Positions 20,384-33,256 of a stretch of 64,000 nucleotides of DNA are shown piece by piece; position 1 is the first letter of the stretch, and every line of letters starts with the position of its first letter. The notes under the pieces were generated by a model that was not told where the DNA came from, did not search any database, and saw only the letters and a list, made by a program, of their open reading frames with translations. Both the position numbers and the translations under genes were made by a program. This DNA is from Rhizoclosmatium globosum. Its lineage: Eukaryota; Chytridiomycota; Chytridiomycetes; Chytridiales; Chytriomycetaceae. The stretch spans positions 434,001 through 498,000 of the forward strand of contig MCGO01000021.1 of NCBI GenBank assembly GCA_002104985.1. Reading direction: 5' to 3'.

Positions 20384-21217
20384 TGCGCTTATTCAAAGAG
20401 ATGATTTCAATTTTGATTCGGTTGTTGAAGTGGGCTATCTGTCAGAGGAAAGTAGAGTGGCGGGATTTTGGATTCTGTGGATTGAATAATAGTCAGCGGG
20501 CTTCGCCCTTTCTGTTTTCCTGAAAGCGACGCAAAAGCAGCAACATACACAAATAATGTCAACGAAGAATGCGCGTGTTGGCGTTGACGTGTATTCGTCC
20601 TCTTTCTTTCTTGGAAATGTGACAATTTCACACAATTTCAGGACATCTGATCGATTCATCATTAACTGCTTACCTTACAATGCTTTAGCTGATATCATTC
20701 TTACTCTTAGCATATTGTGTTGCAGAATATAAAGTTTCGCATACTAAGTAACAGCTGAGCCATCTGTTTCTGTGAAGGTCCCTCTTACCTGGAAAATAAA
20801 CGCGAGCGCTGGACTTAAAATACTCCTTAATTATGTTACATATAAATGTAAATAAAACATTTGCTGACTGAAGATCTATCTTTACACATTTTCCCCCCGT
20901 GTATCTAATTGGCCGGAAGTCTCACCTCATTCTTACTGACTTGAACTTGTGCATCTGACTGAAAGAAACATAATGAAATCTGATCTGAACAAAAAGGAGG
21001 AAGGGAAGAAACGCGAAAGAAAAATGACGGCCAAGTCAGCGACAGCACCGCCACTTGGACATGCACCCGAAGTCCTCTGTACGTAAACTTATCTGGCACA
21101 TTCAATACTGAATTTTATTTAATGTTGAATGCCTCCGAAACAGCGAAATCCACACTCTTCGCCACAGAGACCTCACCGCAATCTAACCCCACAACCGCCA
21201 AAATCTCGCCCCGAACC
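20384..21217. other. Divergent intergenic region between the kinase and the gene at 21218
   Basis: An 834-bp AT-rich spacer holding the upstream regions of both divergent genes. Short ORFs on either strand (for example 20905-21105, minus) have no domain and unconvincing composition. No RNA gene or clear regulatory motif was recognised. Confidence 0.5.
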
Positions 21218-22421
21218 ATGAACAGATTCCAAACCATGATAATCGACCCTATAGTTCATAGTTGGAAGGTTCGAATTGTTTTTTATCACTTCAAGTGAAG
21301 GTGGAGACTTGGTGCCAGAAGTTGATCAGTTTTGACAGGAGGCAAAGAGTAACCCAAAGCGGAATGCAGCGCCTGCTGTAAACAATAATACAGAAGCCGT
21401 AACAACAAGTACTTCGTTAATTGAGAACCAAAATGTTGTGGCTTTTGTGCATGTTGTGTATGGGTGAGTTACTGCATCATTTGAAGGCAATACTTCTGAT
21501 ACTCGAACTATTTCTCCTCAGAAACGTGACCGTCGCATCTCGTTATTACAAAGCAGTTTCAGATGACTTCAAGACAATCATTCGTCCTATCCCACAGACA
21601 GTAATTGATGATGCGAGAGAATGTTGGGAGTTTTTAATGAGCCGCGAGGAGTCAGGTGAAAAGAAGTGTCATAATAATCTCAGGTTACTAACAATAGCAC
21701 GCTAGAATTCAAACAGTCGGCCACATGGTTTCGTGTGAATCCACATCCACAGGAAATCAAAGACATGACTGATATCGGATTCAAGGCATTCTTTAGTCTT
21801 CGCCAGAAACAAAAGGAGGAGCAAGAAGCAAAAGGGTTACCAGTCAAGTTTATATCACCCATCAACAACATTGTTGCTGGGTATTTGAAGAGAGTTTTGG
21901 CACGAGTGACGGAAGGAATAGTGACAGAGTCGATGCGAAAAATGATTTGTGGGATTTATGCCGAGTATCCAGTTGGTAAGTTTGCTTGTCAAGAGGTTCC
22001 CGTAAATTGATATGTGTCTCTCTGGGCTTGTGTTGAAAATTGATCCACTAATTTCCACCCTTCTTTTTGGATCACAGGAGACACAATTGAGCTTTCAAAA
22101 GCAGATGGAATGATTATTGAGAGAATGTTTGCGTTGAATCCACAGCGAAAGGAGATTGTTGAGATGGTTGCGAGACTGGCACACAAGATTCTTGAGTATG
22201 ATCCTGTAGAGGCATCTAGTTTGGCAGTAGTGCTTCCTGTGACAAATGTGAATGCGTATGGGGGTGGAGCATCGACGTCAGAGGCAGTGATGAAGCGAGG
22301 GAATGTGAGCAAGCATGAGGTAGCAGATGCAAGTGAGATGCGAGCACTGCTAGTCGAGTTTGATTCATGGAACCGGGTACTTGGGAGCATGTTCCATCAG
22401 CCATCACTTTTCTTTTCTTGA
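21218..22421 (+). CDS. Unrecognised conserved protein; intact relative of the pseudogene at 12.6-13.3 kb
   Basis: Five exons (21218-21268, 21339-21463, 21522-21655, 21706-21975, 22078-22421) sum to 308 codons (307 aa) with consistent phases. The protein is mostly helical by composition, with NVVAFVHVVYG, PIPQTVIDDARECWEFL, GFKAFFSLRQKQKEEQE and LNPQRKEIVEMVARLAHKIL, ending in HQPSLFFS. No signal peptide, membrane segment or catalytic motif is visible. The last 110 residues are the part best conserved in the decayed copy, so the functional core is probably there. I cannot assign a function. Confidence 0.7.
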
Positions 22422-22461
22422 GTTCTCTTATTATTACTTTGTCCTCCAAATCGAATACAAA

Positions 22462-24864
22462 ATGGCCTTCTTCTTTGGCGGCCAATCGACACACCCACCA
22501 CCACTTCACCCGCCACCGCCAACGAACCGCATCATCATCGCCGCCGAGTCCGAATCCGAATCCGAGGCCGAGTTCGACTTCAGCGAATCGCGGTCGTTTG
22601 CATCGTCGGCCTCGTTCGAATCGTTTGAATCCTCGCCGGTTCTGTTTGAATTTGAGGAAGAGGACGTTGTCGTTGGCGAGCCGTTCGTTGCCTCGTTCGC
22701 GGATTCGGAGTTTCCAACGGCGGAGTTTGAATCGATTGACCCGCTTCAGCTGGCCTTTGTCACGTGTGTATTAATTGTATTAATAGTTGGTTGGTTGGTT
22801 GGTGACGACTTACCCTTCAACCTTCAACGAGCAGAAGCTGCAAGATCCACGATGAACAGGACAATCCGAACTTCTCCGTCTTCAAACTAGTCACAATGCA
22901 AAACACTCTGGCTCTCATTTACGTTCATTGGGCTCAGGCGCAGGACGGCGACCAAGACCGAGAGAGTACGATCTGTCCCCTTAAACCACGGCCCTGTATC
23001 ACTAACGTATCTTGTACACAGCAAATGCTGATGCAGAAAAGTCATTGCCAGATGTTGCTGATTACGATAGAGTCGCAAAGATGGAGCAGCTTGAGTCTGT
23101 GATAGCGAATCCTCGAAGGACAGCCCTATCCCTGGACAGAATGCCTTATCCTGACTCAGAGCCAGTCGCTATACCTTCAATACCTGCTCGAACTGTAACT
23201 ATGACGCAATCATCTCCGCCATCGAGTCCAAGTCCTCCGAAAGCCACATTGATTGCACCCAATTCCCCTCCACTCACACCTTCATCGCCGCCTTTGATGC
23301 CTCCTTCACCACCATTAAGACCTTCATTAGACGATACGACCATATCTCCACCTTATTCTCCACCTTATTCCCCTTCATCCCCTCCATTTGGCTCAGCTTC
23401 CTCCGATTCATCATCATCTCCTCGCTTCAGTCCTTCTTCAACTCCATTTGGGGCAAAGTCGGCATTCGATTCATATTTATCAATGACTTTGGACGATTTA
23501 GCAGATTCAGATATACAGAGTCCTCCACCTCCCACACCGTCTCGTTCTATCATGGAAATGTCATTGACCTCAAAAGAATCATCCCCGTCTTCCAGCCCTA
23601 TTGTTTCAGCAGTTTCTCTTCCAATTTCAACCCTGCCGTCTTTATCAGTAAATACAACTCATGTGGTTGATGAAGGGCAGCTCTCAATAGAAGTAACAGA
23701 GAAGGCAATTTCACCTCCTCTACCTCCTCCTCCTCTTTCTCCTCCGTATATACCACAAAAATTATCAGTCGAAACCAACGCGATTACTTCTATGCCAACA
23801 ACCCCAACTCTGTCTTCTACACCCCTCTCTCCACCTCTCCCACCAGTGCCAAGCCCACCTCCCAATACACCGCAATCATCATCCATTGCATCTTTGTCTC
23901 CTCAAAGCATTCCAACTTCTCCTTCAATTTCTATTCAGCCCCGTACTCATTCGAGACGAGTCGCAACAATCATTTCAAGCCTTGAAAACTATGAAATCCG
24001 AACAGTTCCTGTTCGAAACGAATCCTCAAAACTGGGACTCCCGCCTATGCAACTTGAAGACTTAGAACAAGAAGACACAGATGATGACATTGAATCTATT
24101 ATTGTCAAAAAACACTTCATTCCTTCTCCTGCAACTACGCCCCCACCTCCAGAAAGTCAATCTCTGTTTTCAAAACTTTATTCAGTTGCATCCAAAAGTA
24201 TTCCTTTTGCGAGCAGTCCTGAATCTCGTCGTACTCTTTCACCACCATCCATGTCACCACCATCCCCACCGCCCCCCTCGCCACAAATACAACAATATTC
24301 TTCTACATCACCACCACCTCTTCCTGCACGATCTATCCGATCCACAAAATCCGTATCAAGCAAACTATCCACTGTAACTCCATCCCAATCCCAAAGCCCA
24401 CTCCAAACAACACAACCTCCACCATCTCAACCAACAACAGCCCGCAAAAAGCGTCCAACAAAACCCCTTCCCCTGCCCCCAATCCCCTCCGCCACTTCCC
24501 CAACACCCAACTCGCAACTACAACAACGACCCACATCCCCAACCCCATCAAGCCGCACCTCCCTGCCCCCATCCCAAGCTCCATTAATGGAACCTGCAGG
24601 CGAATGGACAAACTCAGTCGTCACCGCCTTTCTAGAACGAACAACACACTCCTATCCGCATCAGACAAACCCGTCGACACGCCCGACGGTGTAATGCGGC
24701 GACGCAGTGTCCGAAAGGGAAGCCAGTTGGGCGGAGATGGGAGTCGTGATAATTTGCATGGGTTGTATGAGTTGGGGAGGAGTGGTAGTGTTGTGAAGGT
24801 TCCGGAACGTGGGGTGAGTCGGGTTGTTAATTCTGAGGCTGTTTTTGGTGCAGTGTTGAAATAA
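22462..24864 (+). CDS. Proline/serine-rich (PPLPP) scaffold-like protein; one frame break near the 3' end
   Basis: Exons 22462-22767, 22845-22965 and 23022 onward. The N-terminus is acidic and Ser/Phe-rich. A short ordered core spans the first junction (LQLAFVTC / IHDEQDNPNFSVFKLVTMQN). More than 450 residues of SPP, PPLPP and Ser runs follow, typical of SH3/WW-ligand scaffolds of the cortical actin or polarity type. In one frame the protein stops at 24694. Near 24640 a shift of one base opens the frame ending at 24864, which has ordinary coding character (MRRRSVRKGSQLGGDGS and NLHGLYELGR), so the real C-terminus is probably 24864. The function is inferred only from composition. Confidence 0.6.
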
Positions 24865-25082
24865 AGGAGGGGGATTATAGTTCTTCCCCGCTGTTTTTAT
24901 TGTCTTTTAAGGTTGTATGGCTTTCCAGCTTTTGGATTGATTGACAACAGTCTTTCCTATTTTCAAGTAACTATACACAAGCGGAGTTTAGAACGCTTCG
25001 GCGATAAAATGACTGAAGTATTTGTGAGGGTTTCTGAACTTGGCGTTTCTGAGAAATTTGCCAAACGTGGCTGGCTATTTTG

Positions 25083-26737
25083 ATGGAAGGAAGCCCTAAC
25101 GGAAACCAATTAAGCAACAAGATGAGCAGCACCAACTTTGCTTACAAGGTGTTTTACTCTACATCCAATGCCACATGCGATCCATCCAGCCTTGAACGAG
25201 TGGATTACTTTGGAGGAAGTAGCTGCACCCCTTCCCAAACGTCAACTGACTGCGACCCTTCTGACAATCCTGACTGGAGGATGCACACTGGCTGTCTATC
25301 AAACGCCGACGCTCTCAAAGTCGGCGAAGACCCTCTCGCATCATTGTACCCATACTACAACTCCCGAATCCAATTTTGGCATTACGACAACGAACTATGC
25401 TCCGACACACCTCAAAACATCACGGACCTGAGCACAGACATCCTGGGATGCTACAAAAACCTGGACAACTTCCATGAACCCGGCGGCGCCATATACAACC
25501 GAGAGCGCGTCACAATCGACTTCAGCGGACTCCCGACACGCCTGTTCTACTCAGACGACCAATGCACACGCCTTATCAATTATATAACATACACGGACTC
25601 AACCTCTTGCTCCTCGAAAACGAAATACCACCGCTTACCCCACTCAGAATACAACCAACGCATTGTATACACAGGCCCTGGATGCACGAATCCATCCTCA
25701 TCCGATTGTCCTACAACAGAGAAAACGGATGCACAGAAACGAAATGCGATACCGGTGTGTCGATGAAATGCCCTACTACCGACACACTCGCCACAGAGTC
25801 AATGTCGCTGCTTGGGGACTCGTTTGTTAGTTTCAGTTGGTACGCAGATAATCAGTGTGAACACCTTGATTACAAGGAATCCGTTCGATTGAACACGTGT
25901 TTGTCCGGGGTTTATAACCCTGAAGCTATGGCAGGGCTTTCGTATAACGTGACTGTTAGTGGAGATACGGTTTATTATAATTGGCATGCGGATGCGGGGT
26001 GTAAGAACTTTATAATAGGATTGAGGTTCAGGTTGCGTCAAAGTCTTGGTGCACGCCGAATGGTCCGATTTCTGGGTCTGTTGTTGTTAATGCAATCAAT
26101 TGAGTCCACCTGCTTTTGCTATCAATGGAGCGTTAATGGTGGAATTGCGGGAGGTATCTCAGTTATTCTTGTTGCAATCGTTGGATTCGTGGTTTTTCGT
26201 CGATCCAAGGCAACTGTGAAATCGGTTACTCAATCAGGCACACCAGTGAAAGAACGAACTTCTGAAGATGAACTTATTCATTCACCCTGTGCATCACCTC
26301 TGTTGCTTCTGAAATAATTCACGTCTTGAACATGAATTCTTTGTCCACTGACGCTGAAACCCCGAAAGAGAAGGAGAATCCTCTGTTCAGCAATATCGTT
26401 GGATCAATAGCTGTTGATGTACCAGGCCGATTGGTTCTTCGAGTACGTCAAGTTCAAAATATCAGAACAGACCATAAAAAGGGATGATAAGCAGGTTATT
26501 ACGGAGCTTCCACCAAATCCTGAAGACTGGTCAATCTCTCAAGTTGCAAATTGGGTCAGTTTAAATGGTGGAACAGAAGGTCCAGTGTTTGATCAAAAAA
26601 TTGATGGTATCGCCTTGACGTCCTTGACAACAGAAGAATTATACATTGTTCTCAGAATTCAGACTGTGGGAGAGAGAATCAAGTTCAAGAGGGCGATGGA
26701 GGGTTTGGTGGCTGCCCCTCCAACTTATTCTGAATAA
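25083..26737 (+). CDS. Cys-rich type I membrane protein with cytoplasmic SAM domain (single gene inferred across frame breaks)
   Basis: The ectodomain (25083 to about 26100) contains many Cys residues in repeated FYS/WYADxxC and C-x-D patterns (NATCDPSS, WYADNQCEHLD, NWHADAGCKNF), N-glycosylation sites and no enzyme motif. A transmembrane helix follows (GGIAGGISVILVAIVGFVVF, about 26140-26200), then a basic stop-transfer (RRSK) and a cytoplasmic tail. In other frames the tail leads to a SAM domain at 26510-26715 (PEDWSISQVANWVSLNG ... LTTEELYIVLRI ... GERIKFKRAMEGL) and a stop at 26737. Frame changes occur near 25725, 26015, 26099, 26130, 26290 and 26405; most equal one missing base. The start is uncertain because no signal peptide precedes 25083 in frame. 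SAM domains mediate self-association, so a receptor-like or adhesion role is inferred. The alternative is two separate genes. Confidence 0.5.
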
Positions 26738-26935
26738 CTGTGTGTCTCATTGTTTTCGTATTTCTCCTCGTACTCTCGTTCTTACATAGACTTATCATAA
26801 AATTAAGTTTTGTTTTTTGCTCAAAGTTAAAAAACGTTTGATGACCTATGGAAAAGCTTCATAGTAACCAAGAAGGCTATTCACTCCACAAAGAAACTAA
26901 ATCGCCATTTATTGGAATAATCATTCATCAAGAAC

Positions 26936-29900
26936 TTAAGCAGAAGCAGCAAGAGCTTGCTGAGACAACTTCTGAGACAAAGTAATCTTGTCACCAAGAG
27001 ACAACGCAATACCCTGAGTCTTACTACGGATACGAATGTGACCAGTAATTGCACTGCTACCTTGTTGTTGCATCTCCAAACAAATGTTGGCCAACGCATC
27101 TTCTCCAAAGATACTGCGAGCGTACAAATTGGCAGCCAAGAATCCACAGTCACCAGAGAGCGCGTGCTCAGGAGTGAGACAACTCATATTGGTGGACTTC
27201 ATGATGTGCTTCAAGTACTCGTGGAGGTCGGTAATATTGGTGTTTACGTTCACCTTGTTCTCCCACTCAAACTCGGTCCACATGGCACGGAACTGAGTCT
27301 CAGTGCAGGTTGCTGGCTTGATGTAGTCCATGATGTCCAAGTGAATATCATTCAAAATGACACAGTTAACATCAACAGCGGATGGACCGTCGTACACAAT
27401 GTTTCCAAAGATGATTCCAGTCTCAGTGGAAGAAACCTTAATGTTCGCCTTGATGGAGTGGAATCCATGTGGGGCAATTGTCTGCGGAGTTGGTCTTTCG
27501 ACGAGCTTCAAATCTCCCATAGTGTTGAATTCGAGAGTCAAGTTTTGAAGAGTTTCGTTGGTCTGGTTGACAATCAAAATATCCAAGAGAATATCGTACT
27601 GATGGATGGTGACATAGGCTTCAGCATAGACTGGGTCAGAGAAACCAGTAAGCTGGACGACGCGGTTCAACTTGGAAGCGAAGTCTTCGACCTGATCCTG
27701 TCCGGTAGCCTTGGTGATATCCATGTCGTACTACAGATAAGAAGGCATAAGCTTGGTTAATTGCAAAAAACAACCACTCACAGCTTCAGACAAATCAACT
27801 CCACCCTTCTTTCCCTTCAACTGTCTAAACACAATCAAATCATCAGCCTGACTGGAAATAACCTTCTTGGCCTCCTTCTTTCCGGTCTTCTTCTCAGAAG
27901 AGTGAATCAACTGAGTAAATGCCTTTCTTGTGTCTTCCAAGAAGACCTTGTTCAAGGTCTCTCCATATACTCCAGACAAAACACGGAGACAGTTGTTGAT
28001 GCGCTCGTTGGAGTCTTCGTCGATTGGAGCGACAACAAACTCGGACTTTCCAACACGAATGATGGAAGTCATAATTAACATCGCCTCAGAACGAAGGGCA
28101 TTGACCTTGGGGTTTCCGTGAGGAGCCAACTTAGCGTAACGCAAAGCCATCTTGGTCAAAGCGGCAGCGAGGGAAGTTGCGACAAAGTAGTCTCCACCAA
28201 GAATCAAGGCTCGGAGTGGTGGCTTGTTGCTTGCCTTGATGGCTTCCAACTTGGATTGGCCAACAGCAGAGAAAGCAGATTCCGTCGCATAAGTTCCATC
28301 GGCCAAAATTCTACGTTGGGCAGCTGGAGCAGAAAGGGTTGGAGTGGATTTGACTTCCTGCTCGACTGGCTGATCAGGATTCAACTGTTCCTCCAAAAGA
28401 CGCTGCTCAGAAGCCAAGATAGGGACTTCACCCAAAGTCTCACGAATAACTCTCAAGGAGTTTTCGATGGCTGTTGAAATGTAAGTTGATTTGAACGAAA
28501 CAATTCCTGACGAACTTACAAGGAGCATCAAGAGTGTACTCTCCCATAATCCAAAGTGCTCCACGGTAAACTCTTCCAGTCTTCATGTCCTTGAAGGAGT
28601 CAATCAACTGGTCAATGATACCTGAACGAAGTTGAGGGAACTTTTCCATAACCTCACTGAAATTGATATTAGGGAAGTTTGATTGCATAATTTAACTCAC
28701 CGAACGAAAGCAACGACATCAACTGCAGATGCACCGCCAGATTCACCAAGGAACTCCATCAAAACGTGAACGACAGAGGCAGCAACTTCAGAGAACTTGA
28801 TTGCACAACCGTGAATGGCGTGAACCAAAAGTTGCTTGTATTCATTGTTCTAGTACACTGTCAGTTTTATCCTCACAAATATTAGGAACACGCACCTTCT
28901 CGTACTCGCCATCCTGAGTCTTCATCAACTCCTTCTTCAAGAACTGCACAACTTCGTCCACGTTTCTGCTGGAAGTCATTTCCATCGCAATTCCAAGACA
29001 CTTCTTACGAACATCAATGTCGGGGCTGTTCAAAACACGCAAAATGTCCATGACGAGGTCATCCAAAATACGGTCGTGCTTCTCGCGGAGCTCAGTGAGA
29101 CGGTCAAGAACAATCAACTTGACGTTGTTGTCGGAGACTTTGACAATGAGCTCAATGTAACAAGAAGCAGCGGCTTTGACAGCAGCAGAGTGGGAAGTAA
29201 GGAACATCAAAGTGTTTGCGGCTTCGTACTTCACAGCTGGTGCAGAAGATTGCAACAAAGAGAAGACACATTGAATGTACTTGGCCTAAGTATATCTTTA
29301 GCGATAGCCGACTAAATTCAACAAATGTTTACCTTGTCAGCAGTTGGGCTTCGGCAATCCTTGCGAATGAGCTCAATGACAGCTTGCTGCAAAATCTCGT
29401 CAAACTTGTCAACCGCATTGTACTGGGAAGCAAGGTATTCGACAGCAAGAGACTGCTTGGTATTCATGAGCATGACGAAAGCATTACGCTTACAGTTAGG
29501 ATCCACTTCCTAGAGTAATAAACACAACGTCAATTTCACTCAAATTTATATAATATTTCCTCACCGCCTGAATGTAGTTGTAGATCAATTCTGGAGCATC
29601 AGGAATCAAATGCTCAAAGTTCTTGTACATGCTGTAAATGGCCAAGATGGCGTTCTTACGAACGTAGGAATGTCTGTGCTCAAGACAAGCTCTGACAGGT
29701 GGGACACATGGCTCCAACAACTCGTCCTCCATAAACTTGCTCAACAAACGAAGAGTGTTTCCACGAATGTATTCGTTAGGGTGCTGCAAGTCGTTTCTGA
29801 GGGCGTGACTGTGTTGAGAGGGGGACAATTTAGAAGAGTGGTTTGACACGTTGGCAGTTGGTGCTCAGAGAGAAATCTCGCAGCAAGACAGCACCCAATA

Positions 29901-30384
29901 AAGCAAGGAGAAGCTATCTACATACCACATGAGACGCATTTCAGGCTTCAACTTGCCATCGGCTCCAAGACTGTCCAAAGAGCGTAAGTTCCCAAACGCT
30001 CAACAATCACCACGCCCACACAGACGCACCGTGGACAGATCTCCCAATAAACCAACAAGAGTTTCTTGAGGGTCTTGCTCTTTGAAGGAAGAACGAAACG
30101 GATCACATGCATCAGAACAGATGGAAGGGGGTCTCCGTTCATCATGATACGCAGGATGCGCTTCATAGTGTCGACTTTGGTCTCGTCATTTCCCTTTTCG
30201 AGTTGGTTGCGAAGGTCTTGGGCGGTTGGAACGTCCTTGTCGTCTGAGTGGGGGGAAATAAAAACGAAGAAGAGTCAGGGCGGGTTTGTCGCGGCAGTTG
30301 AGCTTATGCGGATGCAGCAGTGGTTTGCCTTTGAAGGACAAAGATGTTCAACTTACCGTCTGGGGCAACGATGGAGAAGTCCAT
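26936..30384 (-). CDS. SEC26: Coatomer (COPI) subunit beta
   Basis: Ten exons (30357-30384, 30030-30243, 29926-29970, 29565-29808, 29333-29509, 28896-29285, 28701-28849, 28520-28656, 27782-28470, 26936-27730) sum to 956 codons, giving 955 aa against about 953 in animals. The N-terminal solenoid carries the hallmark stretch [17 protein letters not shown] and [20 protein letters not shown]. The C-terminal appendage domain contains [14 protein letters not shown] and [24 protein letters not shown]. Beta-COP is part of the F-subcomplex of the COPI coat, which returns cargo from Golgi to ER and acts with Arf1. All splice phases agree, so this is an intact gene. It is an internal control for sequence quality in this part of the window. 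Confidence 0.97.
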
Positions 30385-30446
30385 TTGAATGTTGGTTTTG
30401 TTGGACAGAGGCAAATGTGTTTTTTCACTTCATGTCCACCACCATT

Positions 30447-32913
30447 TCATCCGCTACAGAGCGACCTTACACATGTCAGATCCAGCCAGCGATAAACTCT
30501 AATGTCTACATCTACAGCTCCACTTTCCCTCCACCTCTCCCATAATCCCTTCACCACAGCACCACCTTCCTTTCCCACTGCTTTCTCAACCGCCACCAAG
30601 ATATCACTACCACATATCATTTCTTTTGCAACAAACATCCAAAATGATTGCTGTAATGTAACTACATCCGTGACGCTCTTTAGCCGTGGTATCCGAGCTG
30701 GAATCCAAACACCACAGCATGCTTTCACGTCTCCAAGTCGATAAAGTACCAGAGCAAAGTTATGACAAACAGTCAGATTCTTTGGCGAGAGTTTGAATGC
30801 ACTTGAAGCATTTTGATGAGCCGCAGAGTATTCCCCAAGTATCCACTGAACAATTGACAAATTCACGTAACACTCCGTCTAAACCTCGGTACGATTAAAA
30901 CGGAATCAAATACACATTCGAAAGTTCACTCACCAATAGCTCGCGAACCTTATCTCTATCCTTCAACACCCACAAAACCAAAACATCAGTCTGAACCTTT
31001 TCCCACACCTTCTCAGGAACCTGTGTCCCAACACCTTCTCCCATCCCAGCTTCCAACAAAAAACAACACCGTTGCAGTATCTGAACCGCCTCCGAAACAC
31101 TGAACCCTTCCTCCCCAACATTCACTTCCTCTCCAACAGGACCCCACTCACTCACACCCTCTTCAGCTTCCTTTTCCAACGCAAAAACGCGTTTTCCGAA
31201 AACTGCACACCGCCCAACGACTATACCCGCAATGAGGTCCCATTCATTCTGTTTCAATAACCGACGCGCGATTGCACGAGCTTTCCGGCGTTGTTGGGAT
31301 TTTATGAACGAAAGCATTTGTAAGCGAATGAAGACGCCACTGGGAATGGTTTGCTGAGTAACATCGGATACTGCGAACCGATGGATATGAGGTAAAAGCT
31401 GTCCAAGCATTGCTGCGGATTCGGAGGCAGGAAGATGAGTTGTCAAGTGGATGATTTTGGAGAGTGGGTGTAAGTCGTAAGGTAGGTCAGGAGAATTGAT
31501 TGTTTGAACAGATGTAATTATTTTCTAATGTTGTGAATGAGATTAATGAGCCTGCAAGTGTCAGCGGGGGACTCGTACTTTTACTAGTTCAATTAGAATC
31601 TTTCGTTCAGAATCTGTATGGCTGAGGATTCGCAGCAGAGTAGAGGAGTTAGTCAAAGATTCTGTATGCGTTGAGTCTGCTTGAAGGGCTGCCTGAAAGT
31701 AAAGTAATGCGAGATCGTAATTTCGCTGTGTTTGTATGGACGTTAGACTGAAACGTAGTGGTTGAATCAACTCCATCGACTTTGAAATAGACAGATTCAT
31801 CGCTCACTCGCAACAATTACGTCCCATTCTTCGAAATTCCTACAAAGGCTCTCATTCTAAAATAGATGGAACACGAACCATTTTCGAGTAACAACATCCA
31901 ATTAGATTCAAGTAATAAACAGGAACAGCTATGCATTCCTTGACTCCAACCTCCAACAGTTTCCTTGAAGCGTCAAACTCTTTTCGTCTATATTTAAGGT
32001 ACCCCAAGACCCAGTAACCATGAATTCCAACTTCAGATTTATCAGCTAGGACTGGTTGAAAGTAGTCAAGGATTGATGGCACATTCCAGTCATTGATATT
32101 ATCATCCTCTTCGATATTTGATGATTTGAGATACGGATATAAGCGAGCAAGTGTCAGGAGAATTCGATTTACAAGCTGCATATGAGGTATATGTTCCATT
32201 TCAACTAGTGGAGAGTTGATCACGGTGGATGGTGAGGGTAAAGAATTAAGAATCGCAAGGTGATCGCCAATTCGATCAAGTACAGAAACAATAGCTGCAT
32301 TATTTGAGTCTGGAGCCTTCAGAAGGATGACGCAGTTTCGCCATAGCAAACGAACACACAATTGTTGAAGAACCAATACTGAGCAGGCAGCTTCCTCCTG
32401 TCGATTTGAGCTGTCAGAGAACACTGCATCGAGCAGCTTATTTGCGATTGAATCAAACGATTTGGTTGAAGTGGTTTCGTCCGTGGTTGAGTCCATCTCG
32501 CCCGTATCGCTGCCAGTCGACTGCAGCGAAGCCAGAACAAGGCGCCGCACGCAAACCGACTGATTGATTTCCAAGAAAGATTAAACGTTAAACATTCGTG
32601 AGCCAAGTCAAACGCCAAAAACCAAAACAAACGAACCGCGTCGCCGCCGAGCCGCCGTCGCACGTGCGCCAAAGCATCAAATCCGATTTCAGAGTTCAAA
32701 TTGAATTCGGTGGCGCCGTCGCCGATTCGGTTTCGGAACCCGCCCAGCGACGACGTCACTTTCTCGGTGATGCGGCCCACACTCGCAAGCCCGTCGCCGC
32801 GATTGTACGCACTTGCAATCGCTAACTGAAGCTCCTGCGGCGTCTATGTAAGCACTTGATTGATGGAACCAACGACATACTTGGAGAGCCTCCTTAAGCC
32901 ACTTTTCGGACAT
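30447..32913 (-). CDS. TPR-repeat protein, possibly FANCG-like; one frame break
   Basis: Exons 32881-32913, 31879-32834 (with a break near 32573), 31579-31725, 30934-31524 and 30447-30878. They sum to 2,159 nt, and one added base gives exactly 720 codons (719 aa). Helical repeats are visible, for example VPVYYLNLIGCCYSKM joined to RNYDLALLYFQAALQ across a 153-nt intron, a good TPR fit, and a C-terminal TPR (YVNLSIVQWILGEYSAAHQNASSAFKL, shown here in part). The order of repeats, with ALLYFQAAL followed by an ESL..LVK region, resembles animal FANCG, a Fanconi anaemia core-complex TPR protein. This rests on remembered similarity and is weak. It starts with MSEKWLKEAL. The stop is 62 bp from the start of COPI beta, on the same strand. 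Confidence 0.55.
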
Positions 32914-33256
32914 TCCTTTTTCTACTCTCACTAAAATGAGTTACTCACAACTATTAAAAAAATCTGACCCAACTCGCCCTGTTGCACACTTGCGCTACAT
33001 CAGAAGGTGGCGATCTTTCGAGCGAACCTATTTTTTAGGGCCATGGACGGCGAACGTGACGCTCGCGCAACTTTGCGCGGATCTCGCACGACCTTGGTTC
33101 CTGTCTTAGCTGCACTTTCCTTATCACCTCTTTTGGGATCCGATCTAGAATCTCAGAACGCGTTTGATGCATGGTTGCTTGCGATGTAATACCTCTTAGG
33201 GACCCTAATAAACGGCAATGTATTATTTATTATCATATGAAACAACAACAAACAAA
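32914..33256. other. Intergenic, no supported gene
   Basis: Contains the upstream region of the TPR gene. A plus-strand frame at 33042-33189 (MDGERDARATLRGS) has no domain and no visible splice partner, and I do not call it. An A/T-rich tract with CAACAA repeats precedes the tandem element that follows. Confidence 0.4.

Noticed and set aside
20905..21105. 66-codon minus-strand ORF in the kinase upstream region
   Set aside because: No domain, no splice partner; it lies in a divergent promoter region.
22782..22805. GTTG tandem repeat as a mobile-element or satellite trace
   Set aside because: It is a short simple repeat inside the first intron of the proline-rich gene.
26957..27760. 267-codon plus-strand ORF
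   Set aside because: Antisense to the last exon of COPI beta, whose ten-exon model is fully consistent.
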